Shown in pieces: positions 24,393 to 31,884 of a stretch of DNA of 39,573 nucleotides; the stretch's first letter is position 1, and each line of letters opens with the position of its first letter. The DNA is from REEB95 sp035275845 (GTDB lineage: Bacteria; Pseudomonadota; Alphaproteobacteria; ATCC43930; CGMCC-115725): assembly GCA_035275845.1 (NCBI GenBank), contig DATEMD010000080.1, forward strand, positions 1-39,573, written 5' to 3'. A program made the translations under genes and the position numbers. The notes below the pieces were generated by a model, which saw only the letters and a program-made list of their open reading frames with translations, ran no database searches and was not told where the DNA came from.

Positions 24393-25387
24393 TGAACTTC
24401 CGTTCACAGGTCCTTGCTTGCGGCGGTTACCTGCCGGAGCGCGTCGTCACGAACGACGAGCTCGCCAAGACGCTCGACACGACCGACGCCTGGATCCGGC
24501 AACGCACCGGCATCTGCCAACGGCACATCGCCGCCGACGGCGAGCTGACGTCCGACTTGGCGACCAAGGCGGCCGAGCGCGCCTTGTCGGCGGCCAATCT
24601 CAAGGGCAGCGACATCGATCTGCTGATCGTGGCGACGGCCACGCCCGACAACACCTTTCCGGCGACCGCGACCAAGGTGCAGGCGCGGATCGGCATGAAA
24701 GGCGGCTGCGCTTTCGACGTGCAGGCGGTGTGCAGCGGGTTCATTTACGCACTGGCGACCGCCAACAATTTTCTCCGTGCCGGCCAGGCGAAGCGCGCGC
24801 TGGTGATCGGCGCCGAGACTTTCTCGCGCATCCTCGACTGGAGCGACCGCGGCACCTGCGTGCTGTTCGGCGACGGCGCGGGCGCGTTGCTGCTCGAAGC
24901 CAAGGCTGCCAACGGCCACGCCGGCACGGGTCTGCATTCCAATTTGGAGCGCGGCGTGTTGTCGACCCATCTGCACTCTGACGGCTGCAATTACGGCATC
25001 CTCTATGTCGACGGTGGCCCGTCGCTCAACGGCCGCACCGGATACCTGCGCATGGAAGGCAAGGAAGTTTTCCGGCTCGCGGTGGAGCGCCTGGCCGCGG
25101 TGGTTGACGAGGCCCTGACCGCAAACGGGTTGGCGGCGACCGATATCGATTGGCTGGTGCCGCATCAGGCCAATAAACGCATCATCGACGGTATGGGCCG
25201 CCGGCTCGGCCTACCGGCCGGGAAGGTGGTGGTGACGATCGACCGCCACGCCAATACCTCGGCGGCCTCGGTGCCGCTGGCGCTGGCCGAGGCTGTTGGC
25301 GACGGCCGAATCCAGCCAGGCCAACTCGTGCTGATCGAGGCGATGGGCGGCGGCATCACTTGGGGCGCTGGATTGCTGCGCTGGTAG
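24392..25387 (+). CDS. fabH: 3-oxoacyl-[acyl-carrier-protein] synthase III
   Basis: FabH starts fatty acid synthesis by condensing acetyl-CoA with malonyl-ACP. The 331-residue thiolase-fold enzyme has its complete catalytic triad: C114 in DVQAVCSGF, H258 in LVPHQANKRI and N288 in DRHANTSAASVPLAL. The C-terminal GQLVLIEAMGGGITWGAGL is also typical. The ATG at 24392 overlaps the plsX stop by one base (TGATG). The conserved GYLPERVVTNDELAKTLDTT near the N-terminus confirms this start. After the stop, 130 non-coding bases precede ihfA. Confidence 0.97.
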   Translation: MNFRSQVLACGGYLPERVVTNDELAKTLDTTDAWIRQRTGICQRHIAADGELTSDLATKAAERALSAANLKGSDIDLLIVATATPDNTFPATATKVQARIGMKGGCAFDVQAVCSGFIYALATANNFLRAGQAKRALVIGAETFSRILDWSDRGTCVLFGDGAGALLLEAKAANGHAGTGLHSNLERGVLSTHLHSDGCNYGILYVDGGPSLNGRTGYLRMEGKEVFRLAVERLAAVVDEALTANGLAATDIDWLVPHQANKRIIDGMGRRLGLPAGKVVVTIDRHANTSAASVPLALAEAVGDGRIQPGQLVLIEAMGGGITWGAGLLRW

Positions 25388-25517
25388 GCGCCGGTCAGCG
25401 CCTTACGACGTTATCCCCAGGCTTCAAGATCAGCGCCCAAATTGCTGTATTTGCAAATCTTCCGGCCTGGCGTTAGGGTTTTCCATAATCCGGGCGAAAC
25501 ACCCAAGGGAGACCGGC

Positions 25518-25844
25518 ATGGCGGGGCAAACGGTCACGCGTGCGCAATTGAGCGAGGCTGTCTACCAGGAAGTCGGGCTTTCCCGTAACGAATCGGCCCA
25601 GCTGGTCGAGACGGTCCTGAACGAGATCGCCGAGGCCCTGTCGCGCGGCGAGATGGTCAAAGTTTCGAGCTTTGGGAGCTTCGCGGTCCGCAAGAAAGGC
25701 CGCCGGATCGGCCGCAATCCTAAGACCGGCAAGGAAGTACCGATCAATCCGCGGCGCGTGCTGGTGTTCCGCGCGTCGCACGTCCTCAAGGATCAAATCA
25801 ACAACACGCTGTCGAAGGCGGATAGCGGGACCACCGCCGCATGA
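25518..25844 (+). CDS. ihfA: integration host factor subunit alpha
   Basis: IHF-alpha pairs with IHF-beta to bend DNA sharply at specific sites in transcription, replication and recombination. The 108-residue HU-fold protein has VTRAQLSEAVYQEVGLSRNE at the N-terminus, VKVSSFGSFAVRKKGRRIGR, and the DNA-intercalating arm RNPKTGKEVPINPRRVLVFR. The ATG at 25518 has an AAGGGAGA ribosome binding site. The 130-base upstream region, which contains a perfect 10-bp palindrome ATTTGCAAAT (25449-25458), probably carries its promoter. The stop overlaps the start of the MerR-type gene by four bases, a pairing conserved across alphaproteobacteria. Confidence 0.96.
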   Translation: MAGQTVTRAQLSEAVYQEVGLSRNESAQLVETVLNEIAEALSRGEMVKVSSFGSFAVRKKGRRIGRNPKTGKEVPINPRRVLVFRASHVLKDQINNTLSKADSGTTAA

Positions 25845-26278
25845 ACATGCGATTGCCCGAAATGGCGCCGGCGCCGCCGGCGACGGGAAGGGGCAAGTCG
25901 GCGGACGCGTTCCGCACCATCAGCGAGGTTGCGACCGAGCTTGAGGTGCCACAGCACGTTCTGCGCTTCTGGGAATCGAAGTTTCCTCAGGTCCGGCCGC
26001 TCAAGCGGGCCGGCGGGCGACGTTATTACCGGCCCGACGACGTGGCACTGTTGCGCCGCATCCGCCAGTGCCTCTACGAACAAGGCTATACGATCAAGGG
26101 CGTGCAGAAGCTGCTGCGCGAAGGCGCCCTCAAGACCGACGACATTCCGCGCCTGACGCTGCCGACCACGGTCGCGGCGCGCGAGGGGGACAAGGTCGAC
26201 GACATGCGCCGCGAGTTGTTCGACCTGCGGCGCGAACTCATCGCCCTACGCGAGGAATTGAAGAGGCTCAGGGGCTGA
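25841..26278 (+). CDS. MerR-family transcriptional regulator encoded next to ihfA
   Basis: This 145-residue protein has an N-terminal winged-helix domain of the MerR type: RTISEVATELEVPQHVLRFW (residues 25-44), with the wing GGRRYYRPDDVALLRRI, then YEQGYTIKGVQKLLREG. The C-terminus is a coiled coil rich in Arg, Glu and Leu (about 118-145) for dimer formation. No cysteine-based metal site is visible, so it is unlikely to be a mercury or copper sensor. Members of this group follow ihfA in most alphaproteobacteria, but their targets are not known to me. Its start overlaps the ihfA stop (ATGA). A promoter for the downstream tRNA lies across its 3' end. Confidence 0.88.
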   Translation: MNMRLPEMAPAPPATGRGKSADAFRTISEVATELEVPQHVLRFWESKFPQVRPLKRAGGRRYYRPDDVALLRRIRQCLYEQGYTIKGVQKLLREGALKTDDIPRLTLPTTVAAREGDKVDDMRRELFDLRRELIALREELKRLRG

Positions 26279-26287
26279 GGCTATTAT
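26258..26287 (+). promoter_or_regulatory. predicted promoter of tRNA-Pro inside the end of the MerR-type gene
   Basis: TTGAAG (26258-26263) and TATTAT (26282-26287) are spaced by 18 bases. The transcription start would lie near 26294, twelve bases before the mature tRNA. The -35 box is inside the last codons of the upstream gene. Confidence 0.5.
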
Positions 26288-26305
26288 TTGCCCTGAGAGT
26301 CCGGC

Positions 26306-26382
26306 CGGAGCGTAGCGCAGCCTGGTAGCGCATCAGCATGGGGTGCTGAGGGTCGTGAGTTCAAATCTCACCGCTCCGACCA
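26306..26382 (+). tRNA. tRNA-Pro, anticodon GGG
   Basis: The 77-base sequence folds as a complete cloverleaf. The acceptor stem pairs CGGAGCG (26306-26312) with CGCTCCG (26372-26378), followed by an encoded ACCA end. The anticodon stem TCAGC/GCTGA encloses the loop ATGGGGT, so the anticodon is GGG and reads CCC and CCU proline codons. The T arm GTGAG-TTCAAAT-CTCAC is intact. The position after the ihfA-merR pair is common in alphaproteobacteria. Confidence 0.97.
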
Positions 26383-26442
26383 ACTCTTCGATTCGCTGCG
26401 CAGCAAAAACTCGGCAAAATCCAAGTTTCTAGAAGGCAGCGT

Positions 26443-26739
26443 TCATGTCTTGGGCGGTGCCTTGACGCGGCGTCCTTCGGCCGCGGCGCGGCCTTTTTCC
26501 GTCAGCCGGCAAATCTGCATCGCCGGATTCAGCGGATTGGCGAACCATGGTTCGGCCCAGCCAGCGTCAAGGCACGCCTGGATGGTCCGGTGGTCGATTT
26601 CGCGCCCTTTGGCGTCGAACAGCGGCAGTTTGCCACCCGGCTCGGTCAAACCACGTTGCAGCCAAGCGCGCTGGTTCGCAGTCGGACTGGGCGGCCGCGG
26701 CGGTTTGGCTGGCGGTGCTGCATTGGGGTCCTCGGACAC
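26443..26739 (-). CDS. small protein of unknown function, winged-helix-like C-terminus
   Basis: I do not recognise a named family with certainty. The 98-residue frame from GTG 26739 has a low-complexity proline/alanine-rich N-terminus (about 25 residues) and then a compact, protein-like domain. That domain contains QRAWLQRGLTEPGGKLPLFD, REIDHRTIQACLDAGWAEPW, and MQICRLTEKGRAAAEGRR. The last block resembles the end of winged-helix domains (leucine-threonine-x-x-glycine plus basic residues), suggesting a nucleic-acid-binding fold; that is inference. Purine-rich GGGGGTGGA precedes the GTG. The frame stays open up to an ATG at 26862, but that start would overlap the divergent cutA start. Confidence 0.6.
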   Translation of the reverse strand: MSEDPNAAPPAKPPRPPSPTANQRAWLQRGLTEPGGKLPLFDAKGREIDHRTIQACLDAGWAEPWFANPLNPAMQICRLTEKGRAAAEGRRVKAPPKT

Positions 26740-26849
26740 GTTCCACCCCCTGGATGTCGTCGTACGGACACGCCATGGTACCCGTCCCCGGATAAGGCGC
26801 ATAGACGCCCGATGCCAAGGGGGCGCGTGGTTACAGGCGGGAGGAACGC

Positions 26850-27185
26850 ATGTCGGGGGCAACCGTGATGATGGTCTATGCGACAGCGCGCGAGCGCGTT
26901 CAGGCCGAAGAAATCGGTATCGCGTTGGTCAAGGAGCGGCTCGCGGCCTGCGCCAACGTGCTCGATCACGTGCGCTCGTTCTATTGGTGGCAGGGCGAGA
27001 TACAACAGGATAACGAAGCGCTGTTGATCCTGAAGACGACGGCGGAGCGTGTCGAGCCTCTGATCGCGCGGCTCAAGGCGCTGCACAGCTACGACGTTCC
27101 ATGCATCGAGGCGGTTCCGGTCGCCACCGGCTATGCGCCTTATCTCGACTGGGTCCGCAGCGAAACTGCGACCGCCCGAACCTGA
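26850..27185 (+). CDS. cutA: CutA1 family divalent cation tolerance protein
   Basis: CutA1 is a very stable trimeric ferredoxin-like protein associated with copper tolerance in E. coli; its molecular role is still unclear. The 111-residue sequence has the family blocks ERVQAEEIGIALVKERLAAC, ANVLDHVRSFYWWQGEIQQD, NEALLILKTTAERVEPLIAR and YDVPCIEAVPVATGYAPYLD. ATG 26850 follows a GGGAGG ribosome binding site. The gene is divergent from the small unknown gene and convergent with the PAP2 gene, five bases away. Confidence 0.93.
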   Translation: MSGATVMMVYATARERVQAEEIGIALVKERLAACANVLDHVRSFYWWQGEIQQDNEALLILKTTAERVEPLIARLKALHSYDVPCIEAVPVATGYAPYLDWVRSETATART

Positions 27186-27190
27186 GGCCG

Positions 27191-27928
27191 CTAGGCAAGG
27201 GCGATCAGCACCGCCTTGACCAAATGCATGCTGTCGCCGACGAGCTGGCGGACATCGTAGAACAGGATCGTCGTTTCGTAGGTCACGAAAAACGCCACGC
27301 CGTAGAACAAGGCGCGGTGCCGCGTTTCCCATTGCACGATGCGCTCGGTCAGTTTCCAGTTGCGCAGATACTGCTGACAAGCCGCCATCATGACGAAGCC
27401 GAGAACGGCACCGACAATGACGTCACTGGCGTAGTGGTAGCCGAGATAGACGCGCGGCAGGCAGATGATAACGAACGTCCAGATCATCGCCAGATAACCG
27501 AGCGATCGCACTTCGTACCAGACCGCGAGCGATAGCGCGAAAAACAGCGCCGCGTGATCGCTCGGCATAGAGCTCCAATGGCTCAAATTCGCCGGATTGA
27601 CGCCGGTCGGCATGACGAAATTCATCGCCGCGTAGACCGGTCGATCGTGGAACGGCAGAGACAATTGCAGAATGCGCGCTACGAGCACCACGGCCAGAGC
27701 GCAAAGAATCGAGAGCACAACATAGCGGCGGCGCGCGACCACATCGCCCTTGGTCCTGAACCACGCCCACCAGAAAAAGACCATGAACAACCCGCCTTTG
27801 AGCAGGTCGGAATCGCCGACGTCGCGCACCAGGATGTTGAACGTGGCGCTCTTGTCGGCGAACTGGTCAAAAAACTGGATGACCGCCGTATCGAGAAAAC
27901 CGATCCACGACAGTCCAAATCGAAGCAT
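27191..27928 (-). CDS. PAP2-family membrane phosphatase
   Basis: PAP2 enzymes remove phosphate from lipid phosphates such as undecaprenyl pyrophosphate or phosphatidic acid at the membrane surface. The 245-residue protein has about six hydrophobic helices. The family motifs are FHDRP (part of KxxxxxxRP, here without the lysine), SSMPSDHAALFF with the catalytic histidine, and LPRVYLGYHYASDVIVG with the third motif Arg and His. Motifs two and three are complete, so activity is plausible. ATG 27928 is preferred over the TTG directly before it. Upstream, a 10-bp palindrome GTCACGTGAC lies at 27989-27998. The substrate cannot be read from sequence. Confidence 0.85.
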   Translation of the reverse strand: MLRFGLSWIGFLDTAVIQFFDQFADKSATFNILVRDVGDSDLLKGGLFMVFFWWAWFRTKGDVVARRRYVVLSILCALAVVLVARILQLSLPFHDRPVYAAMNFVMPTGVNPANLSHWSSMPSDHAALFFALSLAVWYEVRSLGYLAMIWTFVIICLPRVYLGYHYASDVIVGAVLGFVMMAACQQYLRNWKLTERIVQWETRHRALFYGVAFFVTYETTILFYDVRQLVGDSMHLVKAVLIALA

Positions 27929-28056
27929 CAACGCGCGGCCCCGATTCGATTGATAGGGGCGGCAATCTCATCCGAGTGTCATGGTCCCGTCACGTGACAA
28001 AGCCGTGGCAGATCGGCAATGGCAGCGCCATAAATCGACCGCACTGACCGTGCACA

Positions 28057-28503
28057 TTAGCCGGCGCTTCGCTGCGCGAGCGCGCCGAACAGCCGTGGAA
28101 TTTCGATCTTCGGACAGCGGTCCATCACCACCTTGAGGCCGGCCTGTTCCGCCTTGGCGGCGGCAGCATCATTGCGCACGCCGAGTTGCATCCACACCAC
28201 CTTGGCGCCCTTGGTGATTGCCGCATCGACGATTGCGGGCGTTTCCTCGCTACGCCGAAAGATATCGACCATGTCGATCACGACGGGAATTTCAGCCAGC
28301 GACGGATAGACCTTCTCGCCCAGGATCTCGGGCACGCTGGCGCGCGGATTGACGGGGATGACGCGGTATCCTTTCGACTGGAGAAACGCCATCACGTAAT
28401 GCGAAGGCCTGCTCGGGCGCTCGCTGGCGCCGACCACGGCGATCGTGCGCACGCTGTGCAAGATGTCGCGAACATAGTCGTCGCTGTAGGTATCGTGGTT
28501 CAC
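28057..28503 (-). CDS. CoA-binding domain protein (YccU-like)
   Basis: This 148-residue protein has a stand-alone CoA-binding Rossmann domain like E. coli YccU and the N-terminal part of succinyl-CoA synthetase alpha. Visible blocks are VRTIAVVGASERPSRPSHYV (nucleotide-binding glycine loop), YRVIPVNPRASVPEILGEKV, VVIDMVDIFRRSEETPAIVD, KVVWMQLGVRNDAAAAKAEQ and MDRCPKIEIPRL. The start GTG 28503 gives the NHDTYSDDYVRDIL opening common to alphaproteobacterial homologues and overlaps the stop of the crotonase gene in the form GTGA. An ATG at 28515 would add four residues. The tight coupling suggests a shared acyl-CoA-related role. No catalytic function is assigned to this family. Confidence 0.85.
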   Translation of the reverse strand: MNHDTYSDDYVRDILHSVRTIAVVGASERPSRPSHYVMAFLQSKGYRVIPVNPRASVPEILGEKVYPSLAEIPVVIDMVDIFRRSEETPAIVDAAITKGAKVVWMQLGVRNDAAAAKAEQAGLKVVMDRCPKIEIPRLFGALAQRSAG

Positions 28504-29303
28504 CGGTTTTCCCATTTCGGTGGGCGTTTTTGTAGGAAGGCGTCGATGCCTTCTTCGGCGTCGTGCGCCAACATGTTGGTGACCATGACCTCGCTGGCGT
28601 AAGCATACGCCGCGTCGAGGTCGAGTTCGGCCTGGCGGTAGAACGCTTCCTTGCCGATCTTGAGCACCAGCGGCGATTTGACCGCGATCGTGCGCGCCAA
28701 TTCGCTCACGGCGTCGTCGAGCCGGTCCACCGGCACCACGCGATTGACCAGACCGAGCCGCTGCGCTTCGTCGGCGCCGATCAACTCGCCGGTGAGAAGC
28801 ATCTCCATCGCCGCCTTGCGCGGCACGGCGCGCGACAGCGCCACCATCGGCGTCGAGCAGAAGAGGCCGATGTTGACACCCGGCGTGGCGAAGCGCGCAT
28901 CGGCCGCCGCGACCGCGAGATCGCAGCTCGCGACCAGCTGACAACCGGCGGCGGTGGCGACCCCATGCACGCGGGCGATGACCGGTTTCGGCAAGCGGAC
29001 GATCGCCGTCATCAGTCGCGCGCATTGCTTGAACACCGCCTCGTAGTGTTGACGGCCAGGATTGGCGCGCATCTCGCGCAAATCGTGACCGGCACAGAAA
29101 CCCGGCCCATTGGCCGCGATCACCACGACCTTGACCGTGTCGTCGCGCGCGACGGCATCGAGCGCACTCTGCAGCGCGTCCATCAACGCAACCGATAGCG
29201 CATTGCGCGCCGCCGGACGGTTCAGCGTCAGCCTGGCGATACCGTCGGCATCGTGCCGCAGCAGAACGGTATCGTCGGCGGAATTCTTGTTGCGCGCGTC
29301 CAT
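28500..29303 (-). CDS. enoyl-CoA hydratase/isomerase-fold protein, ECHDC3-like, lacking both catalytic glutamates
   Basis: The 267-residue protein has the crotonase fold: RLTLNRPAARNALSVALMDA, the oxyanion-hole block GFCAGHDLREM (68-78) and the C-terminal AFLQKRPPKW. It resembles the ECHDC3 subgroup, with RFATPGVNIGLFCSTPMVAL (138-156). The two glutamates that act in classical enoyl-CoA hydratase are replaced. The position of Glu144 (rat numbering) is Q122 in GCQLVASCD, and that of Glu164 is G142 in TPGVNIG. Hydration of enoyl-CoA by the standard mechanism is therefore unlikely; another CoA-ester reaction or a non-catalytic role is possible. ATG 29303 has a GGAGAG ribosome binding site. The gene is coupled by a four-base overlap to a CoA-binding protein. 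Confidence 0.85.
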   Translation of the reverse strand: MDARNKNSADDTVLLRHDADGIARLTLNRPAARNALSVALMDALQSALDAVARDDTVKVVVIAANGPGFCAGHDLREMRANPGRQHYEAVFKQCARLMTAIVRLPKPVIARVHGVATAAGCQLVASCDLAVAAADARFATPGVNIGLFCSTPMVALSRAVPRKAAMEMLLTGELIGADEAQRLGLVNRVVPVDRLDDAVSELARTIAVKSPLVLKIGKEAFYRQAELDLDAAYAYASEVMVTNMLAHDAEEGIDAFLQKRPPKWENR

Positions 29304-29393
29304 GATCGCGGCTCTCCGTCAGGCTCCACCCAACGGTAAGCGCGTCGGCGGCCGGCCGCCAAAAGGAATTTTTCGATGGCCGCTATCGCGCGT

Positions 29394-30770
29394 TCACTGC
29401 ACCGCCGGCTGGCCCAGGCGCCCAGCCAGTCGCGCCTCGTTCAACCGCGAGATCGTATGGCAGACGATCGCGCCGGCGAGGAAGGGCAGGGCCGACCACA
29501 TATAAAGCTGCTGGATCGGCAGCATGACGAACACACCACCGAGCAACGGCCCGACGATCGAACCGATGCGGCCGAGCCCGAGTTCCCACCCCGAGCCATT
29601 GGCCCGCAACGACGTCGGATAGACCATCGCGCCGGCGACGTTGATCGCGCTCTGGATGCCGAGCGCGCAGAAGCCGGCGAGGAACGTCACCACCAGGAGC
29701 AGCGGTACCGAGCCGGTCAGTCCGACGAAGCCGATCGAACCGACGACCGGCACGGCGAGAATGAAAAGCAACGTGATCGGCTTGAAGCCGTATTTGTCGA
29801 TCGGCCGGCAAATCACAAAGGCGCCGATCGTGCCGCCGACCTGCAACGCAGTTCCGGCGGCGGCGGCGACCTGAAGCGACAGCTTCGACGCGGTCAGCAA
29901 CAACGGCGTCCAGCTCAGCAGGAAGAAATAGCCCATGAGATTGAGGGCGAAAAGCAACCACAACAACGGCGTGATCACGTGCAGCCCGTCGCGGAAGAGA
30001 TATTTCGGATTGAAACCGGGGTACTGCTTCTCGTCTTCGACGATGAAACGCGCATTGGGCGCCACCCTGACATCGGGACGGATTCGGGCGATGAGCCGTT
30101 CCATGTCCTTCCGATGGCCCTCGTGGATCGCCATGTATTTGATCGATTCCGGCAACACGAACCAGGCAATCGCCGCAATCACCAGTGGTGCGATGCCACC
30201 GATCAAAAATATGATCTGCCAACCGTGCGTCGGCACCAGCGTCGCCGCGACGACGCCCGGAATGCCGGCGCTGATCGGCACCATGCCGACGGCGATGATG
30301 GCGAGGGTCGAGCGCAGACGGCGCGGCGCAAATTCGATATTCATCGCCACGACGTTCGGAATCACGCCGCCGATGCCGATACCGGCGACCAGCCGCAACC
30401 AGCCCAGTTGAGCGAGGGTCGTCGAATAGGCGGCGATCCAGGTAAAGACGCCGAAGACAATCATCGAACCGATCAGCGCCTTCTTGCGACCGTGACGGTC
30501 GCCGACCCATCCGAAGATCCCGGAGCCAAAAAGGATGCCGACGAGGCTAGCGCTGAACACCGGTCCGAAAGCGCCGCGATCGGTGATCGCCCACGATTTT
30601 GCGATCGCTGGCGCCGCGAAGCTGATAGCGGTGATGTCGTAACCGTCGGCGAAGACGATGAACAACGACCAGATGATCAGCAGGATGTTGATTGCGCTGA
30701 GGCCGCGTTCGTCGATCAGGTGCGAAACCTGAACGACCTCAAGCGGCTGCGATTGTCGTGCGTCCGCCAT
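29394..30770 (-). CDS. MFS transporter, aromatic acid:H+ symporter (AAHS) type
   Basis: This 458-residue, 12-helix transporter fits the AAHS family of the major facilitator superfamily (PcaK, BenK and relatives), which imports aromatic or other carboxylic acids with protons. The first helix has FADGYDITAISFAAPAIA with two acidic residues as in PcaK. The loop between helices 2 and 3 carries the MFS signature GWVGDRHGRKKALIG, and helix 4 has RLVAGIGIGGVIPN. Helix 11 contains RANGSGWELGLGRIGSIVGP, also family-typical. A hydrophilic central loop of about 60 residues separates the two halves. ATG 30770, with AGAGGGA upstream, is preferred over the ATG at 30812. No aromatic degradation genes are adjacent, so the substrate is open. 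Confidence 0.88.
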   Translation of the reverse strand: MADARQSQPLEVVQVSHLIDERGLSAINILLIIWSLFIVFADGYDITAISFAAPAIAKSWAITDRGAFGPVFSASLVGILFGSGIFGWVGDRHGRKKALIGSMIVFGVFTWIAAYSTTLAQLGWLRLVAGIGIGGVIPNVVAMNIEFAPRRLRSTLAIIAVGMVPISAGIPGVVAATLVPTHGWQIIFLIGGIAPLVIAAIAWFVLPESIKYMAIHEGHRKDMERLIARIRPDVRVAPNARFIVEDEKQYPGFNPKYLFRDGLHVITPLLWLLFALNLMGYFFLLSWTPLLLTASKLSLQVAAAAGTALQVGGTIGAFVICRPIDKYGFKPITLLFILAVPVVGSIGFVGLTGSVPLLLVVTFLAGFCALGIQSAINVAGAMVYPTSLRANGSGWELGLGRIGSIVGPLLGGVFVMLPIQQLYMWSALPFLAGAIVCHTISRLNEARLAGRLGQPAVQ

Positions 30771-30895
30771 GCTTTCCCTCTGTGGCGCCGACGACGCTCG
30801 CTGTCGCATCATCGAGCGTCGACTGACCTTATTGTACGTGAACCGGGGGTAAATACGAGCGCGCTGGCCGGATTACGCGACTCTGTGAGTTCAGC

Positions 30896-31267
30896 TCAGC
30901 TGAGCGCGACCAATACGGCCAACACGACGATCCCGGCGATAGCGACGCTGGCGTGCGTTGCAACCACCAAGCCACCTGGACGACGGCCGCGCCATGCGAC
31001 TGACGCGATCAAGAGTCCGAGCACGAGCGCGAGACCGAAGAACCCGGCGGCGATCAGGCCGAAGCCTGCGGTACCATTGTCCGTCGGCGGCAGGCCGTGG
31101 CGGAGAACAACAATCAAAAGACCCAATCCGGCGGCCGCGAGAGCGCCGTGCACGAGCGGTAACGCCGGCGGCAGCCGTGGCGCCGACGGTCCCCGTAGAT
31201 AGAACGCGGCCAGGCCAATGCCGATCAGCGCCGCCGCCGCCAAGATCACGAATGCAAGGTGGAGCAT
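30896..31267 (-). CDS. small membrane protein of unknown function
   Basis: I do not recognise this family. The 123-residue frame encodes about four hydrophobic helices (roughly 3-24, 38-57, 66-90 and 100-122) joined by short basic or proline-rich loops (RGPSAPRLPP, RHGLPPTDNGTAG, WRGRRPGG). Histidines sit within or near helices (H3, H40, H56, H106), but no known haem or metal motif is recognisable. The hydrophobic, in-frame composition and an ATG start support a real gene; the lack of a clear family keeps confidence moderate. It lies downstream of the secreted-protein gene on the same strand. Confidence 0.55.
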   Translation of the reverse strand: MLHLAFVILAAAALIGIGLAAFYLRGPSAPRLPPALPLVHGALAAAGLGLLIVVLRHGLPPTDNGTAGFGLIAAGFFGLALVLGLLIASVAWRGRRPGGLVVATHASVAIAGIVVLAVLVALS

Positions 31268-31358
31268 CGTCAGGCCGCCGCGCAGCCGCGCGGGCAGGCG
31301 TTCAGTGGGAGAGACGGACGAATATCAGGCCGCCGACCGATGCCGGCGGCAACCGCGG

Positions 31359-31685
31359 TCAGCGCGGCGAGACGGCGCTGCCGATTGAGTCGGCGCCGCC
31401 CATGAACTGCTCGCGATAAGCCGGCGACGTGCCGTAGCCGTTCGAGCCGCCGTTACCGCCGTTGATGCTCAGCGAGCTGTTGCCAAAACGGAAGACTGGG
31501 CTGTTGCCGCCATTGTTGCCCGAGAGATGGGCTGACATGCCGTCGCTCTGGCTGTCCGGATTGTTCGCGATGTTGGCGCCCAGCCCGGCATTGTTGTTCG
31601 TCGGCTGAATCTCGAACGCGAAGGACGCCGGCGCGGCGGCGATCAGCGCGGCGAATGCAACCGAAGTCAGCAAGCTGTAGCGCAT
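31359..31685 (-). CDS. small secreted Asn/Gly/Ser-rich protein of unknown function
   Basis: The 108-residue precursor starts with a classical Sec signal peptide (MRYSLLTSVAFAALIAAA, cleavage expected after PASFA near residue 23). The mature part of about 85 residues is rich in asparagine, glycine and serine, with stretches such as NNNAGLGANIANNPDSQSDG and SLSINGGNGGSNGYG, and has no cysteine. This looks like a periplasmic or extracellular low-complexity protein, possibly cell-surface or matrix related; that is inference. ATG 31685 is preferred because it gives the signal peptide; upstream in-frame codons would spoil it. A strong promoter match lies 27 bases upstream, so it is probably well expressed. 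Confidence 0.65.
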   Translation of the reverse strand: MRYSLLTSVAFAALIAAAPASFAFEIQPTNNNAGLGANIANNPDSQSDGMSAHLSGNNGGNSPVFRFGNSSLSINGGNGGSNGYGTSPAYREQFMGGADSIGSAVSPR

Positions 31686-31718
31686 GGGAAACTCCGCTCG
31701 GTTTGATGTCTTGCCCTT

Positions 31719-31748
31719 ATTGTAGGCAGCCATAGCGGGTTTTGTCCA
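31719..31748 (-). promoter_or_regulatory. predicted promoter of the small secreted protein gene
   Basis: On the minus strand TGGACA (31743-31748) is followed after 18 bases by TACAAT (31719-31724). Each box matches five of six consensus bases. The transcription start would fall near 31712, giving a leader of about 27 bases. Confidence 0.6.
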
Positions 31749-31884
31749 CGCCACCGCAATTTTTAGGGCGAATTGAGGCTTTCGCAGCCACATGAACGCC
31801 TATTCATGAATTGCGCATGAAAACCGTAGGATTCTGCGACACCGCGTCACGCTCGCCGAACGGCAGGCGTTGTAATAATCCGCA

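Noticed and set aside
25449..25458. ATTTGCAAAT palindrome upstream of ihfA as an autoregulatory IHF site
   Set aside because: IHF sites are asymmetric (WATCAANNNNTTR); this palindrome does not fit, so no regulatory role was assigned beyond noting it.
29376..31202. Long plus-strand frame spanning the MFS transporter and the small membrane gene
   Set aside because: The translation is Arg/Asp/Gln-rich with no hydrophobic pattern and crosses intergenic sequence; the minus-strand MFS protein is unmistakable.
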